Source: Streptomyces durmitorensis (lineage in GTDB: Bacteria > Actinomycetota > Actinomycetes > Streptomycetales > Streptomycetaceae). From it: a stretch of DNA of 64,000 nucleotides. Both the position numbers and the translations under genes were made by a program. Location of the stretch: the NCBI RefSeq assembly GCF_023498005.1, contig NZ_CP097289.1, forward strand, positions 5,890,001-5,954,000, given 5' to 3'. Of this stretch, positions 26,679 to 34,322 are shown piece by piece (the first letter of the stretch is position 1; the number at the start of each line of letters is the position of its first letter). Under the pieces are notes generated by a model that worked only from the letters and a program-made list of their open reading frames with translations, did not search any database and was not told where the DNA came from.

Positions 26679-27035
26679 TTACGGCAGATCGAACCTGATG
26701 ATGATGACGGTGACGCGTGTGCGGCCACGCCGGTTCCGGTGCGAACGGTCATAGGTGCCCGGATGCCCGGGAGGGCTCGTCGGAATACGGCGGGCGCGGC
26801 GGCGGTGGCTGCGGCGGTGCGAGGTTCCGCGGGTGCTGGATGCGGTCGGGGGAGAAACCTTCCTGCGATCGATGATTTCGATCGTCTTGCGGTACGCCCC
26901 GATGATTCCGAGAGTGATTCGCTGCTGGATCAAATACTCGGACTTGCTCTCCTGGCCCTCGCAGGCGTCGTACTCGGCGATGATCCTCCGCATTTCTTCC
27001 AGGGAAGAATCATCGGTTTCAAAGCTGTCGGGCAC
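26679..27035 (-). CDS. Small protein of unknown function at the head of the leftward block
   Basis: A possible 118-residue protein from GTG 27035, with GAGG 5 nt upstream. Residues 1-58 (MPDSFETDDSSLEEMRRIIA onward, through YDACEGQESKSEY) are acidic and helical and look like genuine protein. Residues 60-118 are strongly Arg/Ser/Pro-rich and may be basic DNA- or RNA-binding sequence, or low-quality coding. Base use is less GC-rich at third positions than in neighbours. The gene is 124 nt upstream of the GHKL-helicase fusion in the same direction. No family recognised. Confidence 0.45.
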   Translation of the reverse strand: MPDSFETDDSSLEEMRRIIAEYDACEGQESKSEYLIQQRITLGIIGAYRKTIEIIDRRKVSPPTASSTRGTSHRRSHRRRARRIPTSPPGHPGTYDRSHRNRRGRTRVTVIIIRFDLP

Positions 27036-27459
27036 GGGATCCTCGATCCGTTGGGCTGATGATCGCTAAGGGGCGGGTGGCGCGCATTGCAGAGCTCCAA
27101 CGGGGAGGGCATGACGAACCAGCCCATCGACAACTGATTCCCGTGGGGTGGTTGATTCTCGGTCGAGAATTCGAACCCTAGGGCCGAACTCCCCTTCGCT
27201 TCAAGGCTTTTGCAGTGAAAGACGAAATCGGTGCGCCCGGCGCGCTCCTCGATGGTGCGAGCCTTTGGCGAGCGGGGCGCCTATCGGTCGAAGCGGGCAT
27301 GGATGCACCAAGGGGGTAAAGGTGACATCCATCCCTCCGGAGGTACTGTCCGCCGCTGCCCGCCGGGCTGTCAATCAGTGTTGTACAAATCCCTCCCATG
27401 TCAAATGGCCCTGGTAGAGTGGGCTCCGCAACGCTGGCAGTACCTGAGGAGTGGGCGCC
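27036..27459. promoter_or_regulatory. Divergent control region of the defence island, with a 16-bp palindrome
   Basis: This 424-nt gap separates the leftward helicase block from the rightward HTH-paraMORC block and should contain both promoters. A perfect 16-bp palindrome, ATTCTCGGTCGAGAAT (27155-27170; ATTCTCG and CGAGAAT around GT), lies near its middle. A second, 8-bp palindrome TTGTACAA is at 27381-27388. A -10-like TAGAGT is at 27415-27420, but I find no convincing -35 for it. The N-terminal HTH of the paraMORC protein is an obvious candidate to bind the palindromes. Small reading frames in this gap lack protein-like composition. Confidence 0.5.
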
Positions 27460-29589
27460 GTGGACGGTGGGGAAGACTTCGGGCCTTGGCTGGCCCGCCA
27501 GTTGAAGAGGGCCAGGAAGACGCAGACGGAGCTGGCGGACGCCGTGGGTGTGACCCGAGCTGCCGTATCGGCCTGGATCACCGGGCGTGCCACACCTCGG
27601 GACGAGACCATCAGGAAGATCGCGGATGCTCTCGGCACGGACCTGGGGACGATCCACAGCCGCACCACCGACACCTTGGTCGGTCGGCCCGTCACCTGGT
27701 GCCACCGCCCCGCGTACGCCGATGGCGGTCGAGAGTTCGGCAACGCGGCTGCCTTCGCCTTCGAGGCAGACGTCGGGGTCCTGGCTCGTGAGGCCACCCA
27801 GAACAGCCTCGACGAGCGGCTGACCGGGAACAATCAACCGGTCCGCGTTCGGTACACGCTCGAGGAGCTGACGGGTGAGAGTCTCGCCCGATTCCGTGAG
27901 GCGATCGGTTGGGACGCCCTCTTCCCGCACTTCGAGTCGGCGGCGGCTCAGGACCAGAAGGTCGGCAGGGTCATTGCTGCCGGGCTGCATGAGATGTACA
28001 CACGGGACCGTTTGGTGCTGCTGCGGGTCGACGACTACAACGCGTCCGGCCTGACCGGGGACGACTACGAGACCGGCCGGTTCGCGGCGGTCGTCCGACG
28101 GCAGCTGGACAGTCACAAGTCGATGAGCAGCGCCGGTGGTTCGTACGGACTCGGCAAGGCGACGCTCTGGGCGACCAGTCGGCTCGGCCTCGTGCTCATC
28201 AACTCCACGCTGTCCGAGCCGCATGAAGGACGGACCGAGCGACGTCTCATCGGGCGGCTCGACCTGCCATGGCGCGAGGTCGGCGACAAGTCCTATGCCG
28301 GGCCCGCTTGGTTCGGCCAACCGGACCCGGACGTGGAGGGCGAGGACGTCGCCCGTTCGTGGTGGGGCGATGAGGAGATGGTCGAACGGCTGCACCTCAC
28401 CCGGGAGAGCAGCGAACCCGGCACTTCCTTCCTGATCGTGGGCGCCCATGACGTGGCAAGCCTCGCTGACCCCTCCTCGACCGCCGAGGCTGTGGGGAGC
28501 GAGGACGACGACAGCGTGCATCGCATGCATGAGCGGCTCGTCGAGGCCATTGGGAGAGACTTCTGGGCCGCCATGACTACGGGCGGCGCCGGTCAGCCCC
28601 TGCTCGAGGCATCGGTTCGGACGCTGCGTAATGGCATGGAGCTGATCCCGGAGCAGCGGATCGACCCGCATGATGCCCAACCCTCGCGTGCCCGGGCGCT
28701 GCAAGCCTTCTTGGAAGGTACGACCGTGGATCGTCTGACCGAGTCGGGCCAGGTGGCCATGACGACGGTTCCGCTGAATGTGCCCGGCCGCGAGGGCCGA
28801 AGGAGCGGTGGGGAGCATCGGGCGGTCCTCCTGGTGACCAGGGTGGAGGACGACGACGACCCGAAGCCCCACAACACCGTGGCCATGATGCGGGGTAACC
28901 GCATGACGGTCAGAGCGAACTCCGTCCCCGCCTTGGAGCTGGGTACCGACCCCTTCCAGGCGGTGCTTCTCGCCGGGTGCGCGGCCGGGGACGATGCCCC
29001 CTTCGCCGAGGAGGCCGAGGCGTTCCTGCGTGTTTCCGAGCCCCCCGAGCACGACAAGTGGGGTCAGACGGAGGAACTGCGTATGCGGTACTCGCCCTCC
29101 GCGTACCGGAGGATCGCCACGCTGACCCGCGATGCGAACAACGCCGTACGTGAACTCGTCGCGGCACCCAAGGAGAAGCGGCGCGCGAGCACTGATCGTC
29201 TGCGTAAGCGCCTTGTTGTGGGGGGCAAGCGGTCGGCTCGGCCCGCCGTTACCGGCGACCTTCCCGTACTGGACGAACTGGACGCCCACGTCGGGACCGA
29301 CGGCGCTTGGCGGATCACCGCCGAGGTGAAGGTTCCCCGTGGGGGCGAGGCCTGGCATCTCGCCCCGGTTGCCAAGCTGGACGTGAGATCCGGGCCTCGC
29401 CCCGTGGTGACCTGGTCGGAGCTCGTAGCCGTGCACAACTGTGAATTCGTGGACGGCATGCTGCACTTCACTCCCGGCGCAAGGCGAGCCACCTTCAGGG
29501 GGGTCACCAACGTGTCGACCCACCCGGTACAAGCCGAACTCACCAGCCTTGTCGTCGAACTCCAGACGGGCAAGGGGGACAAGGCGTGA
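27460..29589 (+). CDS. HTH-paraMORC: XRE helix-turn-helix fused to a GHKL ATPase
   Basis: A 709-residue protein. GTG 27460 is preferred because AGGAG lies 8 nt upstream; GTG 27451 would leave no space. Residues 10-60 are an XRE helix-turn-helix (TQTELADAVGVTRAAVSAWI, then DETIRKIADALG). The GHKL ATPase follows: EATQNSLDERL (N-box, about 110), LLRVDDYNASGLTG (G1, about 190) and GGSYGLGKATLWATSRLG (G2, about 225). This order and the downstream S5-like and extra domains match the prokaryotic MORC-related (paraMORC) ATPases known from restriction islands. The HTH fusion suggests autoregulation or DNA anchoring. It is coupled by a GTGA overlap to the next gene. Confidence 0.82.
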   Translation: MDGGEDFGPWLARQLKRARKTQTELADAVGVTRAAVSAWITGRATPRDETIRKIADALGTDLGTIHSRTTDTLVGRPVTWCHRPAYADGGREFGNAAAFAFEADVGVLAREATQNSLDERLTGNNQPVRVRYTLEELTGESLARFREAIGWDALFPHFESAAAQDQKVGRVIAAGLHEMYTRDRLVLLRVDDYNASGLTGDDYETGRFAAVVRRQLDSHKSMSSAGGSYGLGKATLWATSRLGLVLINSTLSEPHEGRTERRLIGRLDLPWREVGDKSYAGPAWFGQPDPDVEGEDVARSWWGDEEMVERLHLTRESSEPGTSFLIVGAHDVASLADPSSTAEAVGSEDDDSVHRMHERLVEAIGRDFWAAMTTGGAGQPLLEASVRTLRNGMELIPEQRIDPHDAQPSRARALQAFLEGTTVDRLTESGQVAMTTVPLNVPGREGRRSGGEHRAVLLVTRVEDDDDPKPHNTVAMMRGNRMTVRANSVPALELGTDPFQAVLLAGCAAGDDAPFAEEAEAFLRVSEPPEHDKWGQTEELRMRYSPSAYRRIATLTRDANNAVRELVAAPKEKRRASTDRLRKRLVVGGKRSARPAVTGDLPVLDELDAHVGTDGAWRITAEVKVPRGGEAWHLAPVAKLDVRSGPRPVVTWSELVAVHNCEFVDGMLHFTPGARRATFRGVTNVSTHPVQAELTSLVVELQTGKGDKA

Positions 29590-30578
29590 AGGCCTACCCG
29601 TACAAGCGCCTCAGCGGTGCCGTGTCCTTGCGTGTTACGGCGGTCGAAGTGAAGGTGCCCGGCGAGAGCCGGGAGCCACTCGAAACCAGCGCGTTCTCTG
29701 TCGTCGAGCAGGTGGTCGCGTTGGGGCGGGTGGATCAGGACGACTGGGAGAGCGCTCGGCTGAAGCTGTCGGCGACCATTCCGGCCAGGGCCACCGAACC
29801 CGACAGCCCTTGGCGCGATGTGTCCGTCGTGGCGGTACTGACGGAGAAAGCCACCAACGCACGGACCGTTGTCCGCTTGGAGTCCAGGACGGAAGGCGGG
29901 CGGGAGTGGTCGGGCTCGCTGGACCTGTGGAGAGCGGACCACCTCGACCGTGCCGCTCTGTCCGTCCACGTGATCGCCACGGTCGATGGTGTGCCGGGCC
30001 GCGTGATCGCCACGTCGGCGAAGGAGTGGATCGTCGACCTGGCGTCCGAGTCCCCGCTCCGGCAGCGTGAACTCGACGTCATTGAGGTCGGCTTCCGCGA
30101 GGGGCCCGAGTGGCTGCGCCCCTTCAAGGACGTGCCGTGGGTTGTGGACACGTCCGGTGACGTGCCCGTCGTGCATGTCAACGTCGACTTCGAAGGCATC
30201 ACGGAACTCCTCGGTGGCACCGGGGCCTCAGTGGAGGGTCTGGTCCGTGACCTGCTGATTGCACAGATGTGCACGGATGTGTGGACCGCGGTCTTCCACA
30301 CGGCCATCGGGGACCTCGAGATCGAGGACGACGGTACGCCACTGTTTCCCCAGGACTGGCGTGGTGAGGTGCTGCGCGAGATGCTCCCGGACGTCGTGCC
30401 CAACCGCCCCCTCGAAGAGGGGTTGCGTGAGGTTCATCGCCGGCGCACGGGAACGTCGGGTTGGATCGATCTTCAACCCCGCATCCACTTCGCAGCCACT
30501 CGCAGGGCTGACGTACCCAAGGCCCTGTCCACCACCATCCGCGGTCTGGACCGCCACCACCAGGGGAACGACGCATGA
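29586..30578 (+). CDS. Protein of unknown function, middle gene of the paraMORC block
   Basis: A 330-residue protein, apparently soluble, with no signal peptide or membrane segment. It is rich in beta-forming Val/Thr patterns in the first half (residues 10-170) and helical in the second (VEGLVRDLLIAQMCTDVWTA near 220). No catalytic motif is recognised. GTG 29586 overlaps the paraMORC stop by 4 nt and its own stop overlaps the next start by 4 nt, so its amount is probably matched to both partners. Its obligatory-looking coupling suggests a subunit of a paraMORC complex; that is inference. Confidence 0.75.
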   Translation: MKAYPYKRLSGAVSLRVTAVEVKVPGESREPLETSAFSVVEQVVALGRVDQDDWESARLKLSATIPARATEPDSPWRDVSVVAVLTEKATNARTVVRLESRTEGGREWSGSLDLWRADHLDRAALSVHVIATVDGVPGRVIATSAKEWIVDLASESPLRQRELDVIEVGFREGPEWLRPFKDVPWVVDTSGDVPVVHVNVDFEGITELLGGTGASVEGLVRDLLIAQMCTDVWTAVFHTAIGDLEIEDDGTPLFPQDWRGEVLREMLPDVVPNRPLEEGLREVHRRRTGTSGWIDLQPRIHFAATRRADVPKALSTTIRGLDRHHQGNDA

Positions 30579-31462
30579 CCCACAAGCCGTCCAACCTTCC
30601 CGAACGCCTGGCACTGCTGTCCGACCTCAACGCTGCCCAGTACCTCACCGAGGGGTTGCTCACCGGCAAGGAGGACGTGCCTGCCATAGCGCTCAACAAG
30701 GTGGCTGAACCCGTGTCCGATGCGGGAGCCCGGGCAGCGCTGCACCCGGTGCGCGATCTCGTCGACGACGCGATGCACAAGTATCGGGATGCCAAGCCGA
30801 CCCAGGCCGATGCGTGGCTGGCCCCTCGGCTCCATGCCGCCTTGAGACTCGACCGCCGTGAGGCCGCGGACCGGAGACTGTGGAACTACCTGGCACTTGG
30901 GGTTGCTCCTGACTATGTCGTCTGGCGTCATATGTCGGAACCCAAGGAGGGCGCACCGAAGGTCGCGCCGCTTCGGTTCCGCGGGGCGCACTACACGCAG
31001 GCCTTCGCCCGGCTGTGGTGGGCGGCCGAGCTCTTCAGGAACGGTCCCGACTACGGTCCGGTGGTGACCGCTTGTGCCAATCAGGACATGCTCAACACCA
31101 CGCTGCGCCTCGACGCCATCGACCATCGGCCGACGGCCCAGGCCATGGTGCGTCTGATCGAGCGCGGCACCGTGAGTACCGGCCGTGACGTCAACGCCCT
31201 GGCTCGTGTGGTGAATACGTCCGCGGCCACCTTGATGTACGACGTCATTGCCCCGGACGTCGAGCGTGACGCCGCGCCATTGCGTGACTGGATCGAGGCC
31301 TCCGAGTCGGCCACGGCAGTACCCCGCAAGCAACTTCCGGAGGGTCCGGATGAGGAACAGACCCCCGACAACTCGGTGGAGACATTGGCCGGTTACTTTG
31401 CGGAGCTCTTCGCCGACGCGCCAGTACGGGGGAAGGAGCCGGTCGGGGAGGACAGCGCCTGA
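30575..31462 (+). CDS. DUF6339-like protein, last gene of the paraMORC block
   Basis: A 295-residue, mostly helical soluble protein. The centre (RLWNYLALGVAPDYVVWRHM, about residue 110, then RFRGAHYTQAFARLWWAAEL) resembles what I recall of DUF6339, a family seen beside DNA methyltransferases and helicases in actinobacterial islands; I could not check this. The C-terminal 50 residues are acidic and likely disordered. ATG 30575 overlaps the previous stop by 4 nt. It ends 24 nt before the convergent dcm gene. Confidence 0.72.
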   Translation: MTHKPSNLPERLALLSDLNAAQYLTEGLLTGKEDVPAIALNKVAEPVSDAGARAALHPVRDLVDDAMHKYRDAKPTQADAWLAPRLHAALRLDRREAADRRLWNYLALGVAPDYVVWRHMSEPKEGAPKVAPLRFRGAHYTQAFARLWWAAELFRNGPDYGPVVTACANQDMLNTTLRLDAIDHRPTAQAMVRLIERGTVSTGRDVNALARVVNTSAATLMYDVIAPDVERDAAPLRDWIEASESATAVPRKQLPEGPDEEQTPDNSVETLAGYFAELFADAPVRGKEPVGEDSA

Positions 31463-31486
31463 TCGGACCCTGCCCGCCCCGATTCC

Positions 31487-32722
31487 TCAGGCGCCCTCGG
31501 CAGGTTCATCGACGGCCGGGGGCTTCCACTCCGCGAGTCTCTTCAGCTGTTCCTTCTCCGGCCGCCCGAATCCGAGCGCGCAGCTCAAGATGTGAAGCGA
31601 CAGACGGGGTGGAATGGCGTTGCCGATCTGCTGAGCCACATCGGTGGATCGCCAGGGGTATGCCCCCGGGAAGGACTGGAGAAGGCCTGCTTCCTCGAAG
31701 CTGAGCCGATCCAGCTCCTTGCCGACGACCTTCTCCCCGGACTTGGTGGCTTTCAGGTGATAGACGCGGTTGCGCCGAATTTTGCCGGTGACCGTTGCCG
31801 CCGGTTCCTCGGAAGTGCGGCGGCCGCGGTTCTTGGGGTTGCCGCCCGAACCGTAGTTGGAGACGACCTCGAAGTCGGCAGGTCTGTCGAGAAGGACATC
31901 CTGCATCGCTGTCCAACGCTTGATCGGGAGGGTGTCGGCGTTGGTGAACAGGGCCTCTTGTCGGTCATGTTCGGCTCGGTCATGTTCGGCTTCCCGTGTT
32001 TCCGGAAGCCGATCGACCCCTGGGCGGTATCGCTGATGAGTCCGCTGGGGGAACTCGACGGTTTGCTTCTTGTCCGTCGGGTCGTACCTGGCGATCAGTA
32101 CAGCGCGCCGACGGGTTTGCGGGACACCGAATTCCTCGGCGTTCAGGACTTGAGCGTCAGCAGCGTAACCAGCAGCCCTGAGAATGCCGACGTAATGCTT
32201 CCACACCGGCAGAACGGTCGGTACCTGCTCCAGGACGATGACGTCATAGGGTCGCTCGCGCTTGAGCTTGGCCTCCATGATCCAGCGCAGCGGTTGGAGT
32301 ACGAGCCCGGTGCGCTCGTCGGACATGTCGTCGGTCTCGGCCTTGACCTCTTTCCACGCTGCCTCGAAGGCGGCAGCGTCCTCGTGCCCGCCCAAGCGTG
32401 TGGCCAGACGCTTCACATCCTCCAGCGCCTCGTGCCCCTCACGATTCCCCGCCACCGAGAAGGTCTGGCACGGCGGGCCACCGGTGAGCACGTTGGCGTC
32501 CACGACCTCGGGATCACAGGGGCCCAGCTCGGCGACATCCTTCTCGCTGGTGGTTCGCAGACCGGCTGCCGTACGCGTCGCGCGGGTCGGGTCGTCCCAT
32601 TCGACCCCGATGCTCTCCACTCCCAGGATCGTGGCGGCGATATCGAGGCCGCCAGGCCCGGCGAACAGATCCACGATGTGGAAATCCGCAGGTAGGAGTG
32701 GTCGATGAGGTGCGGGGGTCAT
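31487..32722 (-). CDS. DNA (cytosine-5-)-methyltransferase, intact catalytic motifs
   Basis: A 411-residue C5-cytosine methyltransferase. Motif I DLFAGPGGLD binds AdoMet (about 20), motif IV GGPPCQTFS carries the catalytic Cys (about 82), motif VI reads VLEQVP where most enzymes have ENV, motif VIII is RRRAVLIARY, and motif X QQIGNAIPPRL closes the fold (about 370). The target-recognition region lies between VIII and IX (about 225-330) and its sequence specificity cannot be read. ATG 32722 has no Shine-Dalgarno but sits 9 nt from a -10-like TACACT, so a leaderless transcript is likely. It would protect host DNA, as DrmMII does in class 2 DISARM. Confidence 0.92.
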   Translation of the reverse strand: MTPAPHRPLLPADFHIVDLFAGPGGLDIAATILGVESIGVEWDDPTRATRTAAGLRTTSEKDVAELGPCDPEVVDANVLTGGPPCQTFSVAGNREGHEALEDVKRLATRLGGHEDAAAFEAAWKEVKAETDDMSDERTGLVLQPLRWIMEAKLKRERPYDVIVLEQVPTVLPVWKHYVGILRAAGYAADAQVLNAEEFGVPQTRRRAVLIARYDPTDKKQTVEFPQRTHQRYRPGVDRLPETREAEHDRAEHDRQEALFTNADTLPIKRWTAMQDVLLDRPADFEVVSNYGSGGNPKNRGRRTSEEPAATVTGKIRRNRVYHLKATKSGEKVVGKELDRLSFEEAGLLQSFPGAYPWRSTDVAQQIGNAIPPRLSLHILSCALGFGRPEKEQLKRLAEWKPPAVDEPAEGA

Positions 32723-32758
32723 GGGATCGAAGTGTAGCCGGCGGTGGACGATGGTCAT
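32723..32758 (-). promoter_or_regulatory. Candidate promoter giving a leaderless dcm transcript
   Basis: On the minus strand ATGACC (32758-32753) resembles a -35 box and TACACT (32736-32731) a -10 box, with a 16-bp spacer. Transcription would start at or beside the A of ATG 32722. The lack of any ribosome-binding site before that ATG agrees with a leaderless mRNA, which is common in Streptomyces. An alternative upstream ATG at 32758 also lacks a ribosome-binding site. Confidence 0.4.
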
Positions 32759-32799
32759 GCCAGTACGGCTGTGCCGGGAGGAATGGATGCGGCCGTGGC

Positions 32800-33771
32800 T
32801 CAGGCCTGCAGAGCTTCGGCGACGGCCAGACCCAAGGCCCTGCCGACGGGCGGCGGCGAGGCATGGCCGATCTGACGGTAGCGGGCTGTCTTCTTCCCCG
32901 CGAAGCGCCAGTCGGCGGGAAAGGACTGGAGGATGGCGGCCTGTTCCACCGTGATCTTCTTCAGCGGGGAACCAGAGGTGTCCGACTCCTGGACACCATC
33001 CGGTCCGGGCACTTCGTCGGCGAGTGCGCCTCCATTGATCCCCATACGGGCCCACGCCTTCTTGGTCCCGGTCAGTCCGAGATCGGCGCCGCCACGATTC
33101 TCCGAGCCGCCCACCAACGTCGGCGCGACCTGGTCCGCCTGATGAGCCCATGCTTCGGCCTCCGCCCAACCTCGTGCCGACATCGACGCGAGAAGTGCCT
33201 GACCTGCCGATACATGATCGGCCACAGTGGGAACCGGCTGCCGGAAGCTGTCGAAGAACTCCTGCTTCAACGCGATGAGCACGCCTTGCTTTCGGTCCTG
33301 CGGGACACCGAAATCCGCAGCATTGAGGATGAACCAGTGAAATCCGTAGCCGAGGTGCTTGAGCTCCCCTTGAATAAAGGCCCGCACCTCGTCGAACGCC
33401 TCGTCGTCGACGAGGCCCGGTACGTTCTCGATCAGCAGAGCGCGAGGTTGTACAGCGTGGGCCAGGTAGACCGCAGCCTTGAGGAGACGCAGTTCGAGAC
33501 CGGTTTCCACGCGCTTCGCAGTCGCTGAGGACTTCACCCGGGGAAGGCCGGCGGACAGGAGGTCCACGTCATAGGTCTCCTGGAAATCGACAGGGTCGAA
33601 GTCCACGAGATCCGATCGCAGTACGTTCCACGTCTGCCTGTTCATCCGGAGGGTTTCGCAGGCCACCGGCTTGTCGTCCAGGAGCAGTACCGGTTCGAAG
33701 CCTGCCTGTGACAGGCCCAGGGCCAGCCCTCCGCCGCCGGAACAGACATCCACGAACCTCATGCCGCTCAC
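32800..33771 (-). CDS. Dcm-like protein lacking the catalytic Pro-Cys motif
   Basis: A 323-residue member of the C5-cytosine methyltransferase fold. Motif I FVDVCSGGGGLALGLSQAG is intact, motif VI is ENVPG, motif VIII QDRKQGVLIALK and motif X QIGHASPPPVGRAL are recognisable. At motif IV, where GGPPCQ should stand, the sequence is LLSAGLPRVKSSATAKR: there is no PC dipeptide and no cysteine near it. I checked this against the nucleotides (33530-33570). It is therefore probably not a normal methyltransferase; it could be a DNA-reading pseudoenzyme or a partner of the intact Dcm. GTG 33771 overlaps the Vsr stop by 1 nt; ATG 33762 is the alternative. Confidence 0.88.
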   Translation of the reverse strand: MSGMRFVDVCSGGGGLALGLSQAGFEPVLLLDDKPVACETLRMNRQTWNVLRSDLVDFDPVDFQETYDVDLLSAGLPRVKSSATAKRVETGLELRLLKAAVYLAHAVQPRALLIENVPGLVDDEAFDEVRAFIQGELKHLGYGFHWFILNAADFGVPQDRKQGVLIALKQEFFDSFRQPVPTVADHVSAGQALLASMSARGWAEAEAWAHQADQVAPTLVGGSENRGGADLGLTGTKKAWARMGINGGALADEVPGPDGVQESDTSGSPLKKITVEQAAILQSFPADWRFAGKKTARYRQIGHASPPPVGRALGLAVAEALQA

Positions 33772-34220
33772 TACTTGCCCCCGTCGCTCCGTTGTTGTCT
33801 TCCCCGGCGCTGCCGCTCGACGGTCGCTGCCACCCGTCTCGCCACCCTGTCGGGCGCCTCATGTTCCCAGAACCGTAGGACGATCCACCCAGATTCGGCC
33901 AGATGTTCGCTTGTTTCCAGATCGCGCGCGATGTTGCGGTCGAGCTTCGTCCGCCACCACTCCGCATTCGCCTTGGGTTGCGTCGCGTGCTCCGGGCAGC
34001 CGTGCCAGAAGCAGCCGTCGAGGAAGACGGCCACCTTGGCGCGGGGGAAAGCGATGTCGATGGTCCGGCGGGGCATGTCCGGCACGCGCACGTTGAGGCT
34101 GTAGCGATGTCCGGCAGCATGGAGGAGGCGTCGCACGGCCAGCTCGGGCGCGGTGTCCCGCCTGGCCTGGCGGCTCATTCTGGCGGAGATGGCCGGCGAG
34201 GACGGCTTCGCCTTGCTCAC
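33771..34220 (-). CDS. vsr: Very short patch repair (Vsr) DNA mismatch endonuclease
   Basis: A 149-residue endonuclease, the usual Vsr length. Visible family features: SRQARRDTAPELAVRRLL at the N-terminus, the catalytic Asp in RTIDIAFPRAKVAVFLDG, the zinc/His-Cys block GCFWHGCPEHA, and a C-terminal WIVLRFWEHE. In enteric bacteria Vsr nicks T:G mismatches left when 5-methylcytosine deaminates, so pairing with a Dcm gene is expected. In restriction islands Vsr-fold proteins can also act as the restriction nuclease. It is the first gene of the Vsr, Dcm-like, Dcm block and the only recognisable nuclease in the island. Confidence 0.93.
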   Translation of the reverse strand: MSKAKPSSPAISARMSRQARRDTAPELAVRRLLHAAGHRYSLNVRVPDMPRRTIDIAFPRAKVAVFLDGCFWHGCPEHATQPKANAEWWRTKLDRNIARDLETSEHLAESGWIVLRFWEHEAPDRVARRVAATVERQRRGRQQRSDGGK

Positions 34221-34322
34221 GTCTCTCTCGTCTCTCGCATCCGGGCGTCCTGGCGCTCAGCGATCTGGCAGTCTGCCTTGTCCGTATCCCGAGCGGGGTA
34301 GGGAAGAACCCTGAGGGCTCGT

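Noticed and set aside
27164..27182. A tRNA T-loop-like string (GGTTCGAAT on the minus strand) as an attachment site for the island
   Set aside because: The flanking bases cannot form a T-stem or acceptor stem, no integrase is present, and no second copy was found at the right edge.
27148..27417. A possible 89-residue plus-strand gene in the divergent control region
   Set aside because: Composition is Arg/Cys/Ser-rich without a hydrophobic core, there is no ribosome-binding site, and it would cross the palindromes and likely promoters.
14789..34220. Calling the island a standard complete DISARM system
   Set aside because: drmA and drmB are clear, but no drmC, drmD, drmE or drmMI is seen, and Vsr and paraMORC genes do not belong to the described classes.
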